The position numbers and the translations under genes are program-made. Of a stretch of 64,000 bases of DNA, positions 11,211-22,423 are shown piece after piece. The stretch lies in assembly GCA_036971715.1 (NCBI GenBank), contig JAVHJL010000002.1, forward strand, positions 2,078,501 to 2,142,500, given 5' to 3'. The notes under the pieces are model-generated. The model searched no databases. It saw nothing but the letters and a program-made list of their open reading frames with translations, and was not told the DNA's origin. This DNA is from Arthrobotrys musiformis (taxonomy: Eukaryota > Ascomycota > Orbiliomycetes > Orbiliales > Orbiliaceae). Positions within the stretch are counted from its first letter, which is position 1. Each line of letters begins with the position of its first letter.

Positions 11211-12352
11211 CTAATTTGATGACGAACCTGCACCTGCTGTTGATCCGGATGGACCGCTCCTGGATTCCCCTCCTCTCGACAGAGTCTACCGTAGTTAGTT
11301 TCCCGAACGACGTATTTGCCAACAGTTGTACCTGCATCTAAAGCCGGCTACCGACGGAGGGAGTACAACATACTTCTCTGTACTTGGCAAGATAAATCTT
11401 CAAGGCCTCCGCATAGTTCTCGAAGCCAAGAGAGGTCATTGCGAATAGAATGTCTTCTCCATTCACCGTCTTTCGCTTTTCTTGTTGACACTTCTCGGAC
11501 GCTAAATGGCCAGTTCGAGTTAGTTCCCGCTCCAGAGAGAAACTACAACCTTTTTTGTCTCGGAATAAACCCTCGACCTATTTTTTTTTTGTCTTACCTT
11601 CGCTGGTGATAAACGAGATGAACTCGCTCACGCACTCCTGCATGCATTCCTTCGCTTCTTTTGCTATCTTTGCATTTTCTGGAAGTGCCGTTTTCATGAT
11701 ACGGGCAACTGCATAGCCGTCAGATACCGTTAGCAAGGGTATATCGTCAACTGCATATTAAAACGATGCATCAAGAGCAATCAAGGTCCCCACCGAAGAT
11801 GGGGGAAAGAAATCACTCAAGCGGGGGTACGGATTGCTGCATGATAACGCAAAACATCCGGCCAATAGGCGAGAATTCGGCGGAGAGGGGGATAGCGTCG
11901 AACTAGGGTTTCTCGCGATGAAAGCCAATCATAGATCGCATCATGTACCCAAGCGGCATGATACATGAATTCGGAGACCTTGATCGAGGTAATGCGAGTG
12001 TTCGAAAAGCTAAAAAAGAGAACAAGAATACAAAAAAGATAATAATAGGGGGTGGTGTAGATAAAACAAAAAAATGACTTGCAGACATCCCATCAGGATC
12101 TCTCCAAGGATGGTTCTTTTTTTTGGTGTAGAGATGTTTAAGCAGACACCGGCTGCATAAAAGTGTATATACGATGGAAAAGGAGACCAATAGAGTCATT
12201 AGAAACTTACCATTTGCGATGGGCAACCATCGATCCTGTTCTTTTACTTCGAATTCGTACATTGCAGGTTGTTCCTGTTCTTTGTCTTCGGTTTCTGGGG
12301 ATTGAACATCCTCTTCATGAGGCCCCTCAGCCTTTGACGGGGAGGCACTCAT
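11211..12352 (-). CDS. HAP3: CCAAT-binding factor subunit HAP3/NF-YB
   Basis: Four exons on minus: 12352-12211, 11708-11598, 11501-11374, 11285-11211; 151 aa to the first stop. It is the histone-fold B subunit of the heterotrimeric CCAAT-binding complex (with HAP2 and HAP5; HapX-linked iron and redox regulation in filamentous fungi). The core begins KEQDRWLPIAN, splices to VARIMKTALPENAKIAKEAKE, continues CMQECVSEFISFITSEASEKC, then RKTVNGEDILFAMTSLGFENY and ends AKYRE. All are signature NF-YB sequence. Residues 1-39 are an acidic, disordered lead. Intron 1 is 502 nt, unusually long for this window. The last intron has a good branch site (CTAAC, 11298-11302) before its TAG acceptor. The C-terminal exon encodes a Ser/Gly-rich tail ending GSSSN-stop; the frame then stays open for 43 more codons (see findings), so the true C-terminus is uncertain. 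Confidence 0.93.
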
Positions 12353-14633
12353 GCTTATAGACCTTTGCTAAAAACTAAGGCTTCCACGCGAAAGAGACAA
12401 AAGATAGGCTTGCTCTTTCGTATTTTCGCCTCACTCTATTTTCCGATCCGTGGGGATTGCCAGAAACTAGCCTAGACTATGACGTGTCAGTAATTTCTGA
12501 CCCCCAAAGTAATCAATCGAGGCAACTGGCAAAAGGAAAGATTCAAGTAAAGGACAAAGCTTATTCACCCCCTTCCGAGAAGTCTCGTGTTGGCGGTGCA
12601 GAGAAGCCCTGGGAAGACTGTCGAAGCGATCACCAACAAAGCGACAGTAAACACGGGAAGATGGTATGCAGGTAAATGTCGTGTAAAGTCTGGGGGTATG
12701 TCGAAGGGTAAAGTGTGATGATGATGCGTAATATGCGTGCGAAGCTGCAGGAGCGGATGCAAGGCTAACGTATCCTGGAAAAGTGTGCCTTCTACGTGGG
12801 GAGGATGCAGGAAGAAGGAAGGATGGTGATAAAGAGAGAAGGATGACTAGCAGCAATCAATATGTGGAGAAAACCAGGCTATTGATTGTACCGACCCTCC
12901 CACAGGAAGTGCACAACAACAACAATACAGTAATCCCTTTTCCCTTTTCCTTTTGTTTTATTTTTTATTTTTATTTTTTGCCTTGAAGGCTCATGAATGA
13001 AGGGGAAAGTCGAAATTTTGACTCCCCAAAGTCAAGTATCAACAAATGCAAGATAAGCTGTACTTACGGCAGGGGATGGGAAAAAAGGTATGCAACGAAC
13101 AGTAATTGCAGCCCGTGAGACTGTCTCTCTCACTCTAATATCGCTCGCCGGGGCGTGGGCCTATAATATTTTCCCAAGCCTATCGATTGGCCAGTATCAG
13201 TGCTGATCTAAAACAGGCAATATCGTGGCATATGCCCAAAACGACAGAAATGCCGTTCGCGCCATAACTCTATGGTGCGAAAAGAAACCAAAAAAAAAAA
13301 GAATCGACCCTGTAGATGGTGAATTGGCCGGGAATGATGTTCTCCCAGGCGGCCGCAGCAGACCCGTAGGAGTATGTGCCCCGGGAGTCGGATAGTGGGT
13401 ATGAAAGGAGCGACCTACACAAACGGGCAATGCGATTCCCTGCCTCGAGCTAGCTTCTACGTCAGAAGGTGTCAGGTCAGGTCAGGTAAGGTAAAGCAGG
13501 CTGATTCTATGAACAAGGTTTAAGAAAAAAATCAGCCATCAATTTGCAAGGTTAAGCTGCAGGCACTGACAATTGCGTATCTCGTAGCTTTTTCCATCGA
13601 CGAACTCAACTCGAAGGAGCAAAAATTTTCATCTTTGGGTTGTATGTATGTATATAAATGGGGACGGACAACAACATGTTGCATATTTTAGCGGATGTGT
13701 TTTATGCAAGCAGGGACCCACGTCGTGTCGTCTGGCCTCGTCGTCGCTAGGGTACAGAGCTTGGATGTATGTATGTATGTACATACTCTGGCAGTCCCGA
13801 CGAACATGCCGCCCCAGAGGCTGGTGGGAGGTACTTTGAACATGCCGCAGGAGCACACTCCAGCCGACGTAACGCAGACAGCGTGGAGGCCGTCAAGGCA
13901 GGAAGGCATGTCTGCCTGCAGTAGTATACTCTACTAGCAGCGATGAAAGAGCAGAAGCAGAAGCAGAAGCAGCGGTATCGGAGTACCTAAGCGTTCTTCT
14001 TGCAAGCCGAAAACACAGGCTTACTCCGAACATCATTGCATCCATCAAGATAGATGCTGTGGGATGTGTTGTGCAAAGTCAAGTCCGAGCCAGTTTGCGA
14101 GGTATGGCTTGAGTCGCGGACAGGCTGTGTTTTCGCCTGACAGAGTGGACTTCAAGGGAGGGAGGGATTATGATATCGGGTGCCCATGCCCCCATGCAGC
14201 ACAAGCGTAACTGCGTGTCTGAGAATGGGCATTCGGGAGGGAAAGGCAGATGGCAGTTATGTAAAACGTCGACAAGTAACGTAATGTAACAGCCAACCGC
14301 GCCAGCAATTGAAGCCATCCACCCAGCCGTAATTCTATCACCATACCTTGAAATATGTAGGTGCGTATACTTATGTATGTGTCTGTATGTGTGTGTGAGG
14401 TATGTGTGTATGTATGTGGCTGCCAGCTAGCTTTGTCCTTGGCCAACAAGCAAAGTTCGTTCGTTCATGTCATAGCCAGCCCGCAGTCCAGTCTTGTGCT
14501 TCGGCAAGCTTAACTGTATGCATATGCAATGACAAGGGCAAATGGTAAAAAAGCAGCAGGGAAAAGAAAAGAACAGGCAAGCTTAGGGTCGGTACTAACC
14601 TTAAGTGATAACCCCTGGGGATTTTTTTTGTTT

Positions 14634-14651
14634 AAAAAAAAAAAAAAAAAA
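14634..14651 (+). repeat. poly(A) run
   Basis: Eighteen consecutive A, preceded by a T8 run a few bases upstream (14622-14629). No gene adjoins it. Confidence 0.9.
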
Positions 14652-15202
14652 TATAGTAAGAGGAAGAAAGACGAAGGACCGATGTTAGGGTATTTCCAGA
14701 ACTAGCTCGTAGACACCTGATAGGTTCCCCAAGTCGATCTGCGCGTCTGATTTTGTGGCTGGTTTCTCGATCCACCAAGCAAATTGCTGCTTTTGCGAGC
14801 TTCGATATAAAAGTATACTAAGCAGTAGTATAAATATACGATACAACCGGTGCCCCGGTTGACTCGGAGTATGCTATCAGGCGACCGACAATGTGTTAGT
14901 TAAACGCCAACTATGTTTCGGAATGTAAGTATTGTGTATGTAAGTACGGCCGGCTCGGGTGCTAGCCTTGGTGGTTGGAACGCGGGAATGGTCGTGAATC
15001 GTGAAATGGTAGGACAAGAAGGGGAGCACAGGGGAAGAAAATAACTTGGATCTTTCTTTTCGGAGTTACAAAGCTTAAGGAGCTTTCGTTTCTCTTCCTA
15101 GTCACCAATCCGGGCTGCGAAGCAAAGAAAGAAAGGAAAAAGTGAAGTTTGCTTGTGAGTGAGTGCGTGCGTGGGAAAAACGCGAGGCACACGCGGAATT
15201 GA

Positions 15203-15248
15203 GGATGGATTGGATGGATTGGATGGATTGGATGGATGGATAGATAGG
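15203..15248 (+). repeat. TGGATGGAT tandem array
   Basis: About four to five tandem copies of the 9-mer ATTGGATGG decay into GATGGATAGATAGG. This is a simple minisatellite in non-coding DNA. Confidence 0.9.
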
Positions 15249-15289
15249 AAGCAGAAGACAAGCTGATGAAGTGAACTGAACTAACTATG

Positions 15290-15312
15290 ATGAATTGAAT
15301 TGAATTGAATTG
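15290..15312 (+). repeat. GAATT pentanucleotide array
   Basis: Four to five copies of GAATT (TTGAA) in tandem, 40 bases beyond the TGGATGGAT array. Confidence 0.9.
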
Positions 15313-15400
15313 GGATTTCGGATTGGAATTGATGTAAACGTTACGCTCCTCAATGCAATGCATTACAATCCGACCCAAAACGTAAGATCTTGAGAGAGAC

Positions 15401-15420
15401 AAAAAAAAAAAAAAAAAAAA
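15401..15420 (+). repeat. poly(A) run, 20 nt
   Basis: Twenty consecutive A followed at once by a GC-rich CGGGGG. Probably a slippage tract; a retroposed poly(A) tail was considered, but no coding remnant lies upstream. Confidence 0.9.
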
Positions 15421-18400
15421 CGGGGGCTTATTTTTTGGGGGGAAATCCTACCTAGGTTGGGTTCTGGCAGCTGGCAGGCTGGTACCGAGATCTTGATGGT
15501 TTCCTTGTGCTCAGAAGCAGGAACTCACAAGTTGCAGCTCTCGATCTCGATCTATTTTAGTGTTGGAAGGGAACTTGAAGAGGAACAAGAGATTGGGATT
15601 GGTCGAAAAGTTGTGAGGAAGGAAGAAGATTGGTCGAGGTTGGGCGAATGAGGTGGCGAGTTTGAGCCTTTTCAACCTCAAGCCGCAGACCAAACCGGAC
15701 CAGTGCAATCCAGGCCAGAGCAACAACCTTGACCACCGAGAAAGCCTTCGACGACCGGAAGAAAAAAAACAATAAAAAAAATAAAATAAAAGTCAAAAAG
15801 TTCAAACTTGGTAAGTTCTTGTCCTGTTCTTGAGTTAGCGGTGACCAGGGGGGTTCAAAATGCCCCAGAATTAAACAGCATCAGGTAATCATATCATATC
15901 ATATCAGGCTCAATCTGGCCATGGACCGAGACTATGCTCTGTACTCAGTGCACAAAATATCTTGAGCGAGTTAAGTACTTAGTTTAGCACTAATCGAGCT
16001 AAGTACTTCGGATCCCCTTGCAAATCACGTTTTTTGGATTTATTGCTCTCATACCCGGTACCTGGCAGAGAGCTCAACATTGACATCACGGCAGGTGCAA
16101 GAATCGCAGTTCGGTCAGCGTACGAAAAGTCCTCTTTCGGCTGCTGTCCTCGCATTCTGGCATGGCCATGGCATGGCACGACCTACAAACAAACACCCAT
16201 GCCTGTGCGTGCTATGACCGCTGCCCATGCTGTTAGAAGAACGGAGAGCTCAATGTCAAGTTTCAGGTTTGCCATATGTAATACTATTCAGCCCACCCTG
16301 GCGATGACACGAGCTGGAAAAACCCTGGCTGGCAGGCGGTTCCTTCTGCAAATGAATAAATGCACACCTGCATCCGGCCATCATCGTTACCACCGGAAGA
16401 ATCGGTGAGCGGAGGACAGGCTTTAAAGGTTCCGGATAGCCATGCGAGAGCTGAAGAGCCATGCCCAGCAAGGGTGTCCAGATTGCCACGCGAGAAATTT
16501 CGCAAAGGGCTTTTGAGTTTTTTTGCCGCCCCGAATACAAAGTGCTAACTTAGTTGACTGATATCGAAAGGGCAAAAAGTGCCAGCCTCACGAGCCTCGT
16601 AATATAAAAATTAATGCGCCGGAGTGGCGAGGAAATCACATTATCACCTCTCTCTACATATATAAAATGCACATGTTTGTAACGCTAAATCAAGACACGA
16701 GCTACACCGCTATACCAATGTTGCCAACATGTCTTGCCAGCTGGAAGTAGGTAATTACCATTATGTCACATCACGGATTTCCTTCGTCCGAGGTACAAAC
16801 TTACGTACATTCGGGATATGGGACCGGTAGCATGATTACACCCATCGTCGCTATCCATCCGTCTTAGGAGGAGGCAACATATATAACGTAGCTATAGTCT
16901 CGTGTGCATACTTAGTACGTAGCTATTACAGCTGTAGCGGGACGCGTTTTCTCAACTCTACATCCGGGTGTAATATAGTTATGCATACGACAACCGGAAG
17001 CTCGAGCTCGAGCGCTCTCTTCTCATGCATGATCGGAGAACCCGATTCCTCTCTCTCTCTCCATGGACACCGGGGTTTTCGACGAAACGGGTCAAACTTC
17101 TCACGGGAGAGGTTGAAATAAGGTATTCCCTCCTTTCCTCCCAAAATGCGTCATCGAATCGATTGCCCGCGGGAGCCATGCCTTTTCCTCCCCAAACCAG
17201 CCCGGGTCTGTATCAAATCAGATCTCTCCAATAGGTATAAAGATTTAAGACAAGAGGGAAAAGAAAAATCAAATTTACAAAACCGGGGCAAGCTGTTACC
17301 CTCACGCACTTCCAGCCCCATCTAAGAAGGGGGGGAAGGAAAAAGGAAACGTTGGAAATGTCTCGAAACTGTCAAGAGGGTGTCGTCCAATACCCGTCTA
17401 CTCGGGACCAGGAAAAGTTTCCAAGTTAACCAGACGGGAACCGACGGCAGGTGCAGTGGGGGGTGGGTTTCGCCAAGTGCAAGCTGAGTGGTCGCCTTGA
17501 TGAGTTGGCAAAACCCCCCCTCCTCTATCGACCTATCACCGTACCTTCGGGACAGGCTGTCCGTTCTCTCTTTTCCCTTTCCTATAGGCGAAGGCTATCT
17601 TTACGAATACATAGAAGAAGAGTTCGGTTGGGGGTTCACAGCATGTGTGTACTATGTACCGTACATACAGTAATTTTGCACGCATAAACCCGGTTCGAGC
17701 GTGCCGTGGACAAGTCATTCAATATCATGCGACAGTCGACCTTTCTTACCATTGATGCATTTCCCCACAGAACATGTATGTACAGCCTCGAGTTTTAGTC
17801 TCTCAACTATAGCCATTATACCAGCTTTTACACCCCCAACAAAGCCATAGGATTTAAGCATACATGATGTCTATATGCAGACTATAGACGGCAGAGCGAT
17901 GCGGCAGGCGATGGACTCATCTAGAAAGAAATATAAGCCATGACATGTTAACATTTTCTGAATTCTACCTATTTAAGACTCGCTCTCGTGATCTAGTCCC
18001 TCCGTACCGGCTGTAGAATCTGTAGCTAATGAGGCCCTTTCCCGTTCGATTTACGTCATTATCGAATCTACACACCCATCGTCAGCAAATGATATGCGAT
18101 GATGAGATGTCCTCACCCTCCCAAATACGCCTAACGGTTAAGGCGGATATTTCCGAAATGCCCATCTACCATTCTTTTTTCACTTTCCTTTTTTCTTATT
18201 CTACGTGGAAGAACTGTCCTTTTTGCTTTTCCCTCTCTTCGATCCAATGAACCACGAGCCTGATCGGCTGCCGTCTTTCTTTCTACTTCGTTCTTGACAC
18301 CGTCGCCAATCGACCAGGTCAGGCGATAAGCTTAATATTTGCAGCTCGTGGTTTTCTGGATAGATCCCCACCCGTCCTGCAAGCAGACGCACGGCGTGGG

Positions 18401-18829
18401 TGGCGGCCTCAAAACTTCGAATCTTCTCTCTTTCAGGCCGTAAAAAGCGTGGGGAAGAACAGGATGTCGCCATACCCCCTACCCCCCTACCCCCCATCCC
18501 CACTCCCCGGATTTCTAATACACAGATAAGTTGCAACTACTATTACACTGCCTTACTTCCGTAGATTTGTTATGTCCATATTCGACAGTTTATTCTCGTA
18601 AGTTCCAATCAAGATATCCAGGTGATCACCAGCCTTTGCAGTAGTTTAGGGCTAGTCTCGAGGACGGATCTCCGCTCACCGGACTAACTTGCATCAACCG
18701 TCCGCGGGGTATCACTGCAACAGGGTGTCTATGGCTGAGACTGGGGTATCATTTTCTCTCTCTTCTCCCTCTATCTCTATCTTTAACGAAGAATGATAGA
18801 TATTTTTTTTCAATTTGGATTAAGATATT

Positions 18830-19676
18830 TTATTGCTGGACGACTTGCACATTATTCTTTGTCTGTAAGATGGAGTATAATTAGCTTTTATGATCCTCTT
18901 TCTTTACGGTATCGACCAAAGCACCAATGTCTACACTAGACTATAACCTTTCCATCCCATTCACTCCCATCATATCATACCAATGTATAATAAGATAAAG
19001 ACCGAATGGAACCGAAGGGATATACCAAGAAATAAAGAGAGAGAGAAAACCATACCTTCCAAGCATCCATCTCGTCCTGAACCCTCTTGTACTCCTTGAC
19101 CAACCCATCAAGCACCTTCTTCAACCCCTCGGCATTCGTCTCCAACGACGGACGAACCTCCCCCACTGTCCTTTCGACCAGTACTCCATTTATCATCCGA
19201 AAGCATTTCCTATCCGCCGGTACGGGCGTGAGGGATTCTAAAACGAGCCTATCATTGTCGTAAAAAAAGTTCCGGTAAGTATCCGTATTTCTAATAACCA
19301 AAAACACAGTCATAGAACTTCTAAAATGTAGGTGTAGGCATAGTCATGCAGTAGAGACGTAATAGGCACGATAGCTAGAGTAGAAGAATTAGAAATGGAA
19401 ATATGATCGTACTTGTGCTCCTCAGCATCCGTCTCGACATCTCCGATCTTCTGCGCTAGCTGCTGTAATGTGGATTTGTAGTTCGAATAGGTATTCTGTA
19501 GCTCTATCGCACACAACCAACATATTAGCGGGCCCTTTGTTTTTTCCTTCCCCCACATGTGTATATAAACTACATGTAATAGCCCGGATACATGTAGATA
19601 TAGGTGTTTATGAGGTATTACCAGCTTGTTTTCTCTGCTGTGCGGCCTGCGCACCCGCCGATGCCGATGATGACAT
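18830..19676 (-). CDS. GIM4: prefoldin subunit 2
   Basis: Four exons on minus: 19676-19622, 19503-19413, 19248-19056, 18862-18830; 123 aa. Prefoldin is the hexameric cytosolic co-chaperone that hands unfolded actin and tubulin to the CCT chaperonin; subunit 2 is a beta-type subunit. The spliced product starts MSSSASAGAQAAQQRKQ, then LQNTYSNYKSTLQQLAQKIG, then LVLESLTPVPADRKCFRMI, ends DAWKTKNNVQVVQQ. This is the classic two-helix coiled coil flanking a beta hairpin, with the conserved R-K-CFRMI-x-GVLVE-x-T core. The length matches the family (about 110-155 aa). The last exon has only 11 codons including the stop but is in phase. Divergent from CMC2 with 273 bp between start codons. Confidence 0.93.
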
Positions 19677-19949
19677 CTTGATGGGGGGTTTATATCGTTT
19701 GGAGGAGAAATCGAGTGGTTGAAAGAAAGCCGGAGTAGGAGGGCCTTTTTTGAAAGAGAAATTGTTGGAATCGAGGTAAGAAAGCTTGGTGAACCTTTTT
19801 GTGTTATTAAGTCCGCCTCTTGCGCCGCAAACCAAAATCCCGAGTTACCCAAAATATCAGCCCACCTTTCCAGGAAAAAAACCCTCCCATATCCTCATCT
19901 TCTTCACCAAACCCCGTTATTGAATGGCTTCAACTAACAACCTCCAACA
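19677..19949. promoter_or_regulatory. shared promoter between prefoldin 2 and CMC2
   Basis: The two start codons point away from each other and are 273 bp apart, so this short stretch must hold both promoters and both 5' leaders. I see no CCAAT box or clear TATA element. Confidence 0.6.
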
Positions 19950-20243
19950 ATGCATTCCCATCTAATCCCCCACAAACACCCAGGTAAACCCCCCACCCAT
20001 TCCGCAAAACTGTACCATGCTAACATTCGAACAGGGTGTCTGGACGTAATGCTCGCCCTCGAAGAATGCCACTCGAAGGGATTCCTGCACAAAGCCACCG
20101 GCCAATGCAACGACATCAAACGTCGCGTCAACGCCTGTTTCTCCGAGGAAAGGAAGGCGATGACGAAAGCGCATAGGGAAGTTGCCATGGAGAAGCGGAA
20201 GAAGATGGAGGCTTCTTGGAAGGAGATTGAGGAGAATGTGTAG
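19950..20243 (+). CDS. CMC2: COX assembly mitochondrial protein 2 (twin CX9C)
   Basis: Two exons, 19950-19983 and 20035-20243 (51-nt intron), 80 aa. CMC2-type proteins sit in the mitochondrial intermembrane space, are oxidised by the Mia40 pathway and help cytochrome c oxidase biogenesis. The protein starts MHSHLIPHKHPGC, and the twin CX9C motif is complete: C13-x9-C23 (in LDVMLALEEC) and the pair in CNDIKRRVNAC. Between them is HSKGFLHKATGQ, the usual CMC2 linker. The C-terminus is a basic helix (AMEKRKKMEASWKEIEENV). An upstream ATG at 19927 leads to a 13-codon ORF that stops, so 19950 is the start. The upstream ORF overlaps the start region and could modulate translation. Confidence 0.93.
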   Translation: MHSHLIPHKHPGKPPTHSAKLYHANIRTGCLDVMLALEECHSKGFLHKATGQCNDIKRRVNACFSEERKAMTKAHREVAMEKRKKMEASWKEIEENV

Positions 20244-20976
20244 TGCATATGCCGTTCCTCTTAGACCCGGGGCAGGGTCTGTACCCATAGGGGAGGTTCG
20301 GGGGAAGTTTATGGCTGCAGGTCGCCTTTGGGAAACCTTTACTTCATTACACGGAACGGTCATCATGACATAAGGCTTGGACCTTCGATGGGGGAAGACA
20401 ACCAAATCGCACCGGTCAATACATGACCTGGAAAACCCCGGATGAACGGAGGGCCAACATCCGGCGAGACGACAAATTTTGTATATACTACCTCTCCAGC
20501 ACGAAATCTAACTGTACAATATCACGATACCCAAGTACTGCTGTGTCTCAATTACAATCCGGATATATACCGGATAATACTTCAAAAGAAGTTTCTACCA
20601 TTCGCGGAGGATGTTCTGTACGGCATGCATTTTCTGTATATATATAAATCTAGTAGCCACCAGCCACCACGAAGCATAAACGGTAGTAAAAATTACAAAA
20701 ATGATAAAGAACAAGAAAAAGAAGGGGAAGGTATCCAATAACCCATCTTCGAATTTAAAAGCCAAAAAGGAAATGCATCAAATCATAGGGGTACTCCTTC
20801 GCAGAAAACATCCAGCGTAAAAAATAAACGGGCGGCGACATGAAAAAACAATCGCTCAAAATGTTAACTTTATTTACCGTAAAGAAATCCGACGACTAAA
20901 AAAAGCTCATGCAACAGTTTAAAAGAAGGGAAAAAAGGATGAAAGCGAAAGTGGGAAGGACAACAAAGACTAGCTT
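20244..20976. other. convergent intergenic, CMC2 / PEX13
   Basis: 3' flanks of two convergent genes. AT-rich, with short A runs near PEX13. No gene or RNA recognised. Confidence 0.5.
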
Positions 20977-22423
20977 TTAGTTGTTGAAGAAGTTGCTCTT
21001 CTGGAAGCTTTCGATGCTGATGTCACCTGGTTTGGTGGTAGTCATGGTTTGTGTTCTGCTGGCGATATCAGCGGCGTTCTTCATGCTAGCCGCTGTCATG
21101 GTGGCGGTTCTGCTAGCAGAGCCGTCTGTGATCTGCTTAGCTCCAGAGACGACCTGTCCGCTTCTTACAAGAGGTTCGAGATATGGTTCTGGAAGATATC
21201 CGATCCTAGCATCCTTGGTTCTGCACTTCCACCATTGAGAAGCGTTGCCCAAGGGGTCCAACTTGGAGAGAACGGCCACCAAATCTCCCTTCTTAACCTC
21301 GAGCTCGACGGCTGGGTTCTCTGGGGTGAAGTCGTAGAGGACCTTGCAGAAGTCCAACTTCTTCATTGGATCCGCAAGATCCAAGGACTGTCCACCAGCC
21401 GCAGCATTCATAGCCTCCTGTCGCCTTCTATCCTCCTCCTCCTGCTTCGAGGCCAAAGCACGGATAAGCTTGCCCATGAGGTATGGCAAGCCGAAAACCG
21501 CCACCAAGAAGATGACGAATGGCTTTTTCGATGGGGCACGTGGTCCACGTCCCGGTGCACCCTTTCCACCGCTGGCGAAATTTGCGAATGCATCTGGAGT
21601 CAACTCTCCTACACTCGCTGGGAGTGGTCCTCCGGTGAGTTTTGCCCAGCCGGTCTTGACCCATCTAATGATCGCGAAGATACCAAGGATCTGTCCGAGG
21701 GTTGTCCTCAGATTTCCGAATTGTTCCGCTACAGACACCATAGCTAAAAACACGTAACGTTAGTACAAACCACCAATATAAAAATTATAAGTCCCGGATA
21801 AAACCTACCAAAGAACGACGAGTGTGTCGCCATGAAAGTGCTCTCGAGCATTTGTGCAAAACTGCCAAACGCTCCAACAATACTCTCAATCATCTGGAAC
21901 GTAGCAGCGGTGCTATTTTCCATACCCCTCATCAAACTGTTCGGGTCGTTTGGATCCGGTCCCATACCACCGTATCCACCCATACCGCCGTATCCACCAT
22001 AACCTCCCATTCCGTATCCACCGTAACCTCCATATCCACCACCAAATCGCGAATACGGCGAGCTATAAGAACTATAGCCTCCGTAACCGCCACCCATTCC
22101 GTATCCAGTGCCCATTCCGTATCCTGTTCCTAACCGACTCTGATATCCACCGTATCCAGTCGTTGTCGCACCTAATCTATTGACGGCAGTTGATGTCAAG
22201 GCGGCAGGTCTGGCGGGAATAGCAGGGGCCGAGGCTGCTGTGGCAGCAGCGGCTCCGGAGGTAGAAGCCATGAGAGCGGTTGTAGAAGGAGCGGCTAATT
22301 AAACAAGTCAGCATTCCCAGTTGCTATTTTGATATATAAAATTAAATATTCTTCCAAAAAGAACATACGGGTAGGGGTAACGCCGGCCAATTCCCAAGGT
22401 TTCGGGGGCGAGACACCAGACAT
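20977..22423 (-). CDS. PEX13: peroxin-13, peroxisomal docking complex
   Basis: Three exons on minus: 22423-22369, 22294-21809, 21743-20977; 435 aa. Pex13 is the peroxisomal membrane SH3 protein that, with Pex14 and Pex17, docks Pex5 and Pex7 carrying matrix proteins. The N-terminus MSGVSPPKPWELAGVTPT carries the family PPKPWE motif. Next is a Gly/Tyr-rich segment (repeats of YGGYG and GMGGY, about residues 60-130). A membrane-associated helical part contains GIFAIIRWVKTGW and a hydrophobic FVIFLVAVFGLPYLMGKLI segment. The SH3 domain (about residues 312-375) reads CKVLYDFTPENP, then LEVKKGDLVAVLS, then SQWWKCRTKDARIGYLPEPYLEPL, with ALYDF, WW and YLP positions kept. The tail is short. The phase-1 joins place PAPSTTALMAS and AMVSVAEQFGN correctly. 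Confidence 0.95.

Larger units (their letters stand above)
12353..18829. other. 6.5 kb gene-free stretch with many simple repeats
   Basis: The largest gap in the window. I checked both strands and found no family resemblance, consistent codon pattern or splice-linked ORFs. It holds GTAT/GTGT repeats (13,636-13,655; 13,763-13,785; 14,355-14,420), an AGCAGA run near 13,950, a TGGATGGAT array, a GAATT array, A18 and A20 runs, and ATCATATC repeats near 15,885. It lies upstream of HAP3 and downstream of prefoldin 2. It could hold long non-coding transcripts or decayed repeats, but nothing direct supports this. Confidence 0.5.

Noticed and set aside
14634..15420. A18 and A20 runs as retroposed poly(A) tails
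   Set aside because: No processed coding remnant or target-site duplication around them; they are more simply slippage tracts.
18120..18150. tRNA-like string GCCTAACGGTTAAGGCGGA
   Set aside because: Resembles a D-arm only; no anticodon arm, T-arm (GGTTCRA) or acceptor pairing around it.
12457..18536. Several 60-149 codon ORFs in the gene-free stretch
   Set aside because: No family likeness, no splice partners and overlapping counterparts on the opposite strand; many come from microsatellites (Ile/His-Pro or Tyr-Ile-His strings).
21049..21747. 232-codon plus-strand ORF over PEX13
   Set aside because: Antisense of PEX13 exon 3, whose SH3 domain is unmistakable.
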